This document shows, in pieces, positions 58,124 through 64,000 of a stretch of 64,000 nt of DNA. The translations under genes were made by a program, and so were the position numbers. This DNA is from Wenzhouxiangella sp. XN24 (GTDB lineage Bacteria > Pseudomonadota > Gammaproteobacteria > Steroidobacterales > XN24): positions 1 through 64,000 of the forward strand of contig NZ_JAAMFG010000036.1 of NCBI RefSeq assembly GCF_011064545.1, read 5' to 3'. The notes beneath the pieces were generated by a model. The model saw only the letters and a list, made by a program, of their open reading frames with translations, did no database searches and was not told where the DNA came from. Positions within the stretch are counted from its first letter, which is position 1. The number at the start of each line of letters is the position of its first letter.

Positions 58124-60343
58124 CTAGGGTCCGGTCGTATTGTCAGCGATCAGGGCCTGGAACTCCGGCAACTCGGCGAGGGGCTCGAGCCGCTTGTCGG
58201 CGGTCAACAGCCATGCAGGCAACCCGGCGGCCCTGGCCACCGCGAGGTGCTCGACGGCTCGCGCCTGTTCGCCGAGGAACAGGCTGGCCATGCCGATTTC
58301 CCGGACGGCCTCCAGCGACAAGTCCTCCTGTTGCCCGAGACTCTCCAGCAGGTCCCGGGCTTCGGCGTCCCGACCGAGCCGCGCGAGGTAGCCGGCGATG
58401 CGCGCGCGCGCCGCATCGTCGCCCGTGCTCACCTCGAGCCGCTCCTGCGCAAGCTCGAGGGCCTTCTCGTAGTACTGCGCCGCATCCGCAGGATCGCGCG
58501 ACGGCTGCATCACGATCGCCTCGGCGACATAGCCCTGGAAACGATCGTCCGAGGGGCTGAGCCTGCCGGCCTGCAGGAACATCTCCTCGGCCTGGACGAA
58601 CTCGGCCGTGTAGAAATACATGGTGCCCGCGTTCGAATAGGCGAACATCTCCTCGGGATCACGGCGTATGGATTCGCGAAAAGCGTCTCCGGCGCGCAGG
58701 AACTCGCCCTGCAGCCAGTAAACGCCGCCAAGGCTGTTGTAGGGTGCGGGGCTGTCGGGATTCAGGCGGATGGCGCGCCTGAACTGGTCCGCGGCAGACT
58801 CGAGCTCGCCCTGGTCGACGAGGATCGCCCCGAGATCCGAGTAGTAGCGCCAGTAGGCCGGATCCAGCTCTATGGCCCGGCGCTGCAATCGGGCCGCCTC
58901 CTCCAGTTCGCCCATGTCGCGCAAGGTGATGGCGAGACCCGAGTTCACCTCGGCATCGTTGGGGCTGAGTTCCAGCGCCTGTCGGAACAGGGACAAGGCA
59001 TACTCCTCGTCGCCGATCCCGCGGTATAGGCTTCCCAGCGCGACCATGAGCTTGACCGAGGATTCCCCGCCCTCGTTTGCGTAGGCACGAATGCAGGCCT
59101 CGATAGCCTCGTCGGCAAGCGCCCGCTCACGGCTGAGCGAATACTTTTCCCAGCGCGCGGTGCAGATGCCCGCGAGCGCCACGCCCATCTGCGGATCACG
59201 AGCCAGGGCTTTCTCGAAGTAACTGATCGCCTGGTCGAAATTGGCGGCGGTTCCCTCGCGCCGCAACTGGTCCTGTCCGCGCAGGTAGTCCTCATAGGCC
59301 GCCTCGTCGCGCGTCGGGATCGGGACGAGCGTTTCGCTGCCCATCAGCTGGAGCTTCAGCGCATCGGCGATCTTGACGGAGATCGTTTCCTGCACCGAAA
59401 AGATATCCTGCATGCTGGCGTCGAAAGTCTCGCTCCAGAGCGGGCGACCGGAACGGCCGTCGAGCAACCGCGCGCTGATCTTGAGCTGGTCACCCGACTT
59501 GCGCACGCTGCCTTCCAGCAGGTTCGCCACCTGCAGGGCGCTGGCCACCTCGGGCACACTCGGCCCCGCCTCGCGAAATGCGAATGACGCAGTGCGGGAC
59601 GCCACGGTGAGGCCCGGAATCCTCGCGAGGCTGTCCATCAACGCTTCGGAAAGCCCGTCGCTGAAATACGCGTTGTTGCCCTCGGGGCTGAGGTCCACGA
59701 AAGGCATGACCGCAATCGAGGGTTCCGATGAGACGGTTGCCTCCGCGGCCGGCGCATCGTCGCCCATGCCGGACGTCCCCGCGGATACCGCCTCGGGTTC
59801 GGGGACATAGGTCTTTATGAGCATTGCGCCGATGCCGAGCGCCAGCACCGCGCCCAGCACCATACCCGCCCGGCGCTTCAGCGGAGATCCGGCCGGCGCA
59901 GCACGCGACCGGGTCGTCCGGGCCACCCATTCGGCATCCCCGGAATCCTGCGAGGACCCCAGCTTCGCCGCCAGCACACGCCGGATACGCTGGAAGCTCT
60001 CCCCCGCGGTATCTCCGCCCCAGTCGTCGAGATCGATGGTGTGCAGGGCCCGGAAGTCGATCGGCAGCTTGGCCTGGTCGAAACGCACCGGCACCAGCAC
60101 GCCCCGGTCCGCCGCATCCCTGGCTTCCCCCCGCACCCAGCGAGAGCCCACGGAATTGGGGGTCCAGACGACGACCACGGCGCGCGCGTTCTCGAGCGCC
60201 TCCGCGATCAGCCCGTCGAATTCTTCCCCGGGCGAGATCTCGGGATCCCACCAGACCGACCAGCCTTCCGCCTCGAGCGCTGCGACCAAGGGCGCGACGC
60301 GCGCGTAATCAAGGCGAGCATAAGAGACGAACACATCGACCAA
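58124..60343 (-). CDS. TIR-TolB-like-TPR membrane protein (paralogue 3)
   Basis: The start is placed at the TTG at 60343, because VDVFVSYARLD then aligns with paralogue 4 and GGGGGG lies upstream. The roughly 739-residue protein has a TIR domain (WSVWWDPEISPGEEFD, SRWVRGEA with WxxxE) and a membrane helix near 165-185 (MVLGAVLALGIGAMLI). A TolB-N-like domain follows (IAVMPFVDLS, YFSDGLSEALMDSLARI, NLLEGSVRKSGDQLKISARLLD). A long TPR superhelix occupies about 360-735. It is divergent from the toxin-antitoxin pair at 60554. Confidence 0.88.
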   Translation of the reverse strand: MVDVFVSYARLDYARVAPLVAALEAEGWSVWWDPEISPGEEFDGLIAEALENARAVVVVWTPNSVGSRWVRGEARDAADRGVLVPVRFDQAKLPIDFRALHTIDLDDWGGDTAGESFQRIRRVLAAKLGSSQDSGDAEWVARTTRSRAAPAGSPLKRRAGMVLGAVLALGIGAMLIKTYVPEPEAVSAGTSGMGDDAPAAEATVSSEPSIAVMPFVDLSPEGNNAYFSDGLSEALMDSLARIPGLTVASRTASFAFREAGPSVPEVASALQVANLLEGSVRKSGDQLKISARLLDGRSGRPLWSETFDASMQDIFSVQETISVKIADALKLQLMGSETLVPIPTRDEAAYEDYLRGQDQLRREGTAANFDQAISYFEKALARDPQMGVALAGICTARWEKYSLSRERALADEAIEACIRAYANEGGESSVKLMVALGSLYRGIGDEEYALSLFRQALELSPNDAEVNSGLAITLRDMGELEEAARLQRRAIELDPAYWRYYSDLGAILVDQGELESAADQFRRAIRLNPDSPAPYNSLGGVYWLQGEFLRAGDAFRESIRRDPEEMFAYSNAGTMYFYTAEFVQAEEMFLQAGRLSPSDDRFQGYVAEAIVMQPSRDPADAAQYYEKALELAQERLEVSTGDDAARARIAGYLARLGRDAEARDLLESLGQQEDLSLEAVREIGMASLFLGEQARAVEHLAVARAAGLPAWLLTADKRLEPLAELPEFQALIADNTTGP

Positions 60344-60527
60344 GCCAATCCCCCCACCAGCCGGATCCCGCCGACCGACCCGCAAAGGCCACGCCTGCGG
60401 AGACTAGCATATGCGTCATTAACGAGGGCACAGACAGGGGCACGCTCCTGCGGAGTGCCGCGGCGCATCGCTTGCCTGGACGTCGCGCACCGGCTTTCCC
60501 GGAGACCCACGTCGCGGCTTCATAGTT

Positions 60528-60547
60528 GGTATATACCGGGATATACT
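60528..60547. promoter_or_regulatory. Palindromic operator candidate for the toxin-antitoxin operon
   Basis: GGTATATACC (60528-60537) is a perfect 10-bp palindrome. It is followed after GG by a second half-like GATATAC, so two related sites lie just before the ATG at 60554. RHH antitoxins often repress their own operon through such AT-rich palindromes. The TATATAC elements could also double as the -10 region. Confidence 0.5.
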
Positions 60548-60553
60548 CGCTGA

Positions 60554-61018
60554 ATGACTTTCCTCTCCAGGATCAGCAAGGCACTCGACGCCGCCGACGT
60601 GCGCTACGCGGTGGTGGGGGGCTACGCCGTGGCATTGCACGGGGCTGTTCGCGGCACGGTCGATATCGATCTCGTGTTGCGCTGGACCCTGCGCGACCTG
60701 GAGGCCGCGGAAGCCGCGTTGAGCAGCATCGGCCTGGTGTCGCGACTGCCGGTGACGGCCGAAAGCGTGTTCCGGTTTCGCGACGAGTACATCCGGAACC
60801 GGAACCTTTTCGCCTGGAACTTCTATAACCCGCATGACCTCAGCGAACAGCTGGACATCGTCATCAGCGAGGACCTCAAGGGCAAGCGGCGGATACGAAT
60901 CGACACACTGGACGGCCCCGTCCAGGTGCTCAGCCGCAAGGACCTGATCGCCATGAAACGGGCGAGCGGCCGGCCGCAGGATCTCGCAGACGTCGCGGCG
61001 CTGGAGAAGCTCGGGTGA
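60554..61018 (+). CDS. Nucleotidyltransferase-fold toxin (DUF6036/AbiEii-like)
   Basis: The 154-residue protein has the minimal nucleotidyltransferase motif: VGGYAVALHG, then GTVDIDLVL, with the two metal-binding Asp residues of DxD. Later come LDIVI and LSRKDLIAMKRASGRPQDLADVAALEKL, the typical C-terminal end of these toxins. AbiEii- or MenA-type enzymes transfer nucleotides to tRNA or other targets. It overlaps the downstream RHH gene by four bases (GTGA), forming a toxin-antitoxin operon. Confidence 0.87.
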   Translation: MTFLSRISKALDAADVRYAVVGGYAVALHGAVRGTVDIDLVLRWTLRDLEAAEAALSSIGLVSRLPVTAESVFRFRDEYIRNRNLFAWNFYNPHDLSEQLDIVISEDLKGKRRIRIDTLDGPVQVLSRKDLIAMKRASGRPQDLADVAALEKLG

Positions 61019-61287
61019 GGCCCGTGCAATTGTTCACCGACGAGTACCTGGCGCAGTGCCGGGGCATGACGCCCGACCAGGTGATCCGTTTTCTCGAGGA
61101 CTTCCGCAAGCTCCACGCGAAGCGCCCGGCCCGCTCCAGGCTGATCAGCCTGAAGGTGCCCGAGGATCTGCTGCATGCGTTCCGCCAGCGGGCTGAGCTT
61201 GCGGGCGTGCCTTACCAGTCGCAGATCAAGCAGCTCATGCGGGAATGGGTGCTGGACGGTCGCGAGAGGACGGATCAGGACGGGTGA
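61015..61287 (+). CDS. RHH (CopG/BrnA-like) antitoxin
   Basis: The 90-residue protein has an N-terminal helical part (PVQLFTDEYLAQCRGM, IRFLEDFRKLHAK). A C-terminal ribbon-helix-helix follows (SRLISLKVPEDLLHAFRQRAELAGVPYQSQIKQLMREWV). It begins with a GTG overlapping the toxin stop. It should neutralise the nucleotidyltransferase and bind the palindrome at 60528. Confidence 0.85.
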   Translation: MRPVQLFTDEYLAQCRGMTPDQVIRFLEDFRKLHAKRPARSRLISLKVPEDLLHAFRQRAELAGVPYQSQIKQLMREWVLDGRERTDQDG

Positions 61288-61323
61288 CCTTCCCGGGTCG
61301 GAGCGGCCGACTGAAGAATACCG

Positions 61324-61851
61324 TCACTCGCCTTCTTCAAGGACCGTCCTGATAAAGGCGCGCCAGGTGTCGTTCGGCTGCCAGGCCGCCTCCAGGTCCT
61401 TTCGCGCCACGGGTTCAGCCACCCCTTCGACCTTGACCCGATAAAGATAGGTCATGGTCGAAGCGCGGTAGTTGGCCTGGCACTGGACGAACACCTTCTC
61501 GCCGGCGCTGGCCTGCATCGCGGCCGTAAATTCGTCGAAGTTCTCTACGGTGGGCTGCTGCCACTCGACCGGGATGTTGATCCACTTGATCCCCCGCCCG
61601 AGGAGCCGTTGCGCCTGGCCCTCGGGTGGCGCGGGCCGGAGATCGATCACCACGGTGACCCCTCGCCCGGCGATGGTCTCCAGTCCGTCTTCTGCAAAGT
61701 CACCGCCGGTAACCAGGCGATCGTTGATGGTGTGGAAATTCATGGCAGGACCTGCGGGATGATCACCACTCGTCTCACCGTGCGCGACTGGCGTCATCAA
61801 GGCCATGACGAGACAAAGGGCAAGCCGGTTCTGGAGTGAATACTTAGGCAT
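61324..61851 (-). CDS. Secreted tyrosine-phosphatase-like protein (CX4R)
   Basis: From the ATG at 61851 the 175-residue protein has a signal peptide (LALCLVMALMTPVAHGE). A dual-specificity-phosphatase-like fold follows: FHTINDRLVTGGDF, VTVVIDLRP and the loop VQCQANYRAST. The loop reads Cys-x4-Arg rather than the usual Cys-x5-Arg. As I recall, this is shared by the beta-lactamase-hydrolase-like phosphatase group. Activity is therefore uncertain. A periplasmic location is expected. Confidence 0.78.
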   Translation of the reverse strand: MPKYSLQNRLALCLVMALMTPVAHGETSGDHPAGPAMNFHTINDRLVTGGDFAEDGLETIAGRGVTVVIDLRPAPPEGQAQRLLGRGIKWINIPVEWQQPTVENFDEFTAAMQASAGEKVFVQCQANYRASTMTYLYRVKVEGVAEPVARKDLEAAWQPNDTWRAFIRTVLEEGE

Positions 61852-61985
61852 CGGCAAAGGGTGCGCAAGCGCTGCCGTCATTGCAAGCCTGGCAGCCGAA
61901 AGCACCGGATTATGGCGCGCCGGATCAATAGGTTATCCTTGCCCCCTCGAGGCTGCGGGGCCCGTGTTGCAAAGGTTTGGCGTGC

Positions 61986-63764
61986 ATGGCTGATGTGTTC
62001 GTGTCTTACGCTCGCGCGGACCGGGACCGGGTCGCCCCGCTGGTGGCCGCGATCGTGGCGAAGGGCTGGTCGGTGTGGTGGGATCCGGAGATCACGCCGG
62101 GCCAGGAATTCGACGACCAGATCGATGCAGAGATCGATGCCGCCAAGGCCGTCATGGTGGTCTGGACACCGACCTCGGTGGCCTCGCGCTGGGTGCGCGG
62201 CGAAGCCCGCGAGGCGGCGGACCGGGGCATCCTGGTGCCGGTGCGCTTCGACAAGGCCCGCCTGCCGATGGACGTGCGCGCCATCCACACGACGGACCTC
62301 GACGACTGGGCCGGGGATCCCGCCAGCCCGCCGGCACGCGAGTTCCTGCACGCGCTGGGCGCGATGATCGCGCGCGCGCCCACCAAGGCCGTCAGCGCCG
62401 CACCCGGCGTGACCCCCGAAGCCGAAAAGCCCAAGGCATTGTTCACGATCTGCGTCCTGCCCTTCACGAACATGAGCGGCGACTCCGAGCAGGAGTACTT
62501 CAGCGACGGCATCACCGAGGATGTCATCACCGACCTGAGCAAGGTGTCGGCGCTGGCGATCATTTCGCGCAACAGTGCGTTCCGCTACAAGGGCACGCAT
62601 GTCGACATCCCCAAGGTGGCCAGCGAGCTGAAAGTCAGCCACGTGCTGGAAGGCAGCGTGCGCAAGGCGGGCGGCCGGGTACGCATCAGCGCACAGCTGG
62701 TGGACGCCACGACCAACAACCATATCTGGGCCGAGCGCTACGACCGCGACTCGAGCGACATCTTCGCCCTGCAGGACGAAATTTCGGAGGCCATCGTCAA
62801 GGCGCTCCGGCTCACGCTGCTGCCCAGGGAAAAGAAGGCCATCGAGCGGCGCGGCACCGACAATGCCGAGGCCCACAACCTCTACCTGATGGCGCGCCAG
62901 ACCCATGTCACCGGACAGGAAGCCTCGGCGAGATCAGCGGAGGCGATCGTGCGCCTGTGCACCCGCACCGTGGAGATCGATCCGAACTATGCGGAGGCCT
63001 GGGCGCTGATGGCCATCGGCCACATGAAGCTGCGCGACGCCCGGCAAGGTTATGGCGACGAGGGCATGGTGGCCGCGGAGCGGGCCCTGGCGCTCAATCC
63101 CGACCTGGCGGAGGCGCATGCGGTCAAAGCGCAACTGCTGCTGTCCGACGGCAATCCGGACGCCGCCGCCAGGGAAGTCGAGATCGCCTACAAGCTCAAT
63201 CCCGAGTCCTACGAGGTGAACCGCTCGGCCGGGCGCCTGAACTACCAGCTCCATCGCTACGAGGATGCGGTCCGTTTCTACGAGAAATCCACGGGGCTGA
63301 TGGAAGCCGATCTGAATTCCCCGTCCATGCTGGTCAGCGCTTACACCGCCCTGGGCGATGACGCGAATATGCGGCGCGCGGCCGAAGTCGCGCTCAAGCG
63401 TGCGGAGACCGTCCTGGCGCACGACCAGAACAACTCGATGGTGGCGGGTTACAGCGCCTATGCCCTGGCTGCGCTCGGCCAGGGCGAGCGGGCCAAGGCG
63501 CGCATGGAACGTGCGCTACTGATCGACCCGGAAAACTGGAACATGCGCTACAACTTCGGTTGCGCCTTGTGCACCTATCTCGCGGACAAGGAAGCGGCAC
63601 TGGACATGCTCACCCCGGTCTTCGCGTGCATCACGGACAGTTCCCTGCTGTATGCCAAGGCGGATCCGGATCTCGACCTGCTGCGTGACGATCCGCGTTT
63701 TCACGCCATGATCGCCGATGCGGAGACGCGCCTGGCCGGCGAAGCCGAGCCGCCCGCAGCCTGA
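61986..63764 (+). CDS. TIR-TolB-like-TPR protein (paralogue 4)
   Basis: The start at the ATG 61986 gives MADVFVSYARADRDRV, 592 residues. The TIR domain spans 2 to about 130 (WSVWWDPEITPGQEFD, SRWVRGEA with WxxxE). The TolB-N-like domain is at about 150-285 (ICVLPFTNMSGDSEQEYFSDGITEDVI, HVLEGSVRKAGGRVRISAQLVD). TPR helices run from 300 to 575. There is no membrane helix, unlike paralogue 3. Its TIR is closest by eye to that of paralogue 3. Another TIR gene begins 133 nt downstream. Confidence 0.9.
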   Translation: MADVFVSYARADRDRVAPLVAAIVAKGWSVWWDPEITPGQEFDDQIDAEIDAAKAVMVVWTPTSVASRWVRGEAREAADRGILVPVRFDKARLPMDVRAIHTTDLDDWAGDPASPPAREFLHALGAMIARAPTKAVSAAPGVTPEAEKPKALFTICVLPFTNMSGDSEQEYFSDGITEDVITDLSKVSALAIISRNSAFRYKGTHVDIPKVASELKVSHVLEGSVRKAGGRVRISAQLVDATTNNHIWAERYDRDSSDIFALQDEISEAIVKALRLTLLPREKKAIERRGTDNAEAHNLYLMARQTHVTGQEASARSAEAIVRLCTRTVEIDPNYAEAWALMAIGHMKLRDARQGYGDEGMVAAERALALNPDLAEAHAVKAQLLLSDGNPDAAAREVEIAYKLNPESYEVNRSAGRLNYQLHRYEDAVRFYEKSTGLMEADLNSPSMLVSAYTALGDDANMRRAAEVALKRAETVLAHDQNNSMVAGYSAYALAALGQGERAKARMERALLIDPENWNMRYNFGCALCTYLADKEAALDMLTPVFACITDSSLLYAKADPDLDLLRDDPRFHAMIADAETRLAGEAEPPAA

Positions 63765-63897
63765 TCTTCGCGCCGCGGCGCAGCATGCTTCTCAGTGCCC
63801 GGCCATTCAGCTACCCTTGGCGGCCAGGGACCACGAGGCCCGGAGCGATTACCCCGCCTCGCTTGGACCCGCCAGGCCAACAAAAACAGGCGATCTT

Positions 63898-64000
63898 GTG
63901 ACACAACAGGCCGACGTATTCATCAGCTATTCGCGCGAGGACAACGACAAGGTCCTCGCCCTGGCGGAAAAGCTGCGCGCCGCGGGCGTGGCGGTCTGGA
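63898..64000 (+). CDS. TIR-domain protein, 5' end only (paralogue 5, partial)
   Basis: A GTG at 63898 opens a frame running off the window. The first residues, QADVFISYSREDNDKVLALAEKLRAAGVAVW, are the first strand and helix of a TIR domain. The full architecture cannot be seen. By position and sequence it is probably another member of the TIR-TolB-TPR set. Confidence 0.8.
   Translation, partial: MTQQADVFISYSREDNDKVLALAEKLRAAGVAVW

Noticed and set aside
58124-64000. Thoeris or CBASS defence system
   Set aside because: No ThsA-like SIR2/SLOG effector, no CD-NTase and no Cap genes are seen; the class III cyclase at 49027 is far away and of another fold.

Overview
The window is a high-GC chromosomal segment from a bacterium with a Gram-negative envelope. 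It carries outer-membrane barrels, lipoproteins, CopA/CopB, an ExoD-family protein, DUF2835 and DUF4870. The family mix points to Gammaproteobacteria, perhaps near the Xanthomonadales/Woeseiales/Steroidobacter-like lineages; this is an inference from gene content. I saw no rRNA, tRNA, CRISPR array or intact insertion sequence.

Positions 1-14200 form a mosaic, partly decayed region. Composite hairpin repeats separate small genes. Several genes are only fragments: a ferric-reductase-like protein, a DUF985 cupin, a PIN toxin and a Mu-type transposase C-terminus. Intact genes include a SnoaL-like protein, ExoD, a lower-GC beta-propeller lipoprotein, a TIR-TolB-TPR protein and its membrane paralogue, a fused helical/beta-barrel protein, a Crp/Fnr regulator and an outer-membrane barrel. 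From 14.2 to 19.6 kb lie a lipoprotein with seven tandem FG-GAP-like repeats, the copper-resistance pair copA-copB and a CsbD-like protein.

Positions 19.8-29.4 kb hold the most striking locus. It contains an SGNH hydrolase, an FkbM methyltransferase, a creatininase-family amidohydrolase, a GTP cyclohydrolase II with a degenerate RibB-like N-terminus and a RibD-type reductase. It also contains a zinc-binding-type dehydrogenase, a PTPS/QueD-fold protein lacking normal active-site residues, a family-4 glycosyltransferase, a SAM methyltransferase, a CDP-alcohol phosphatidyltransferase and a YceI protein. Together they look like an uncharacterised pathway that makes a GTP-derived, glycosylated or lipid-linked compound.

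Positions 29.4-42.5 kb carry a junction of two 5'-truncated genes (MscS and YqjD-like), a universal stress protein, another TIR-TPR protein, two imidazolonepropionase-like amidohydrolases, a ChaA-like antiporter, an ECF sigma factor with a DUF6768 partner, a membrane-anchored AraC-type regulator, an EamA transporter and small envelope proteins.

Positions 43-48.8 kb form a tight five-gene operon on the minus strand (P-loop NTPase, ABC exporter, alpha/beta hydrolase, OprO/P-like porin, Asp/Asn beta-hydroxylase-like protein) behind a recognisable promoter. From 49 to 64 kb come a class III nucleotide cyclase, an S41 peptidase, a beta-lactamase-fold serine hydrolase with its membrane AraC regulator, an opine-dehydrogenase-like enzyme, a nucleotidyltransferase/RHH toxin-antitoxin pair and a tyrosine-phosphatase-like protein. 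This stretch also holds a run of TolB-TPR and TIR-TolB-TPR paralogues that continues past the right edge. The repeated use of the TIR/TolB/TPR architecture (six complete genes and one partial) is a signature of the window.
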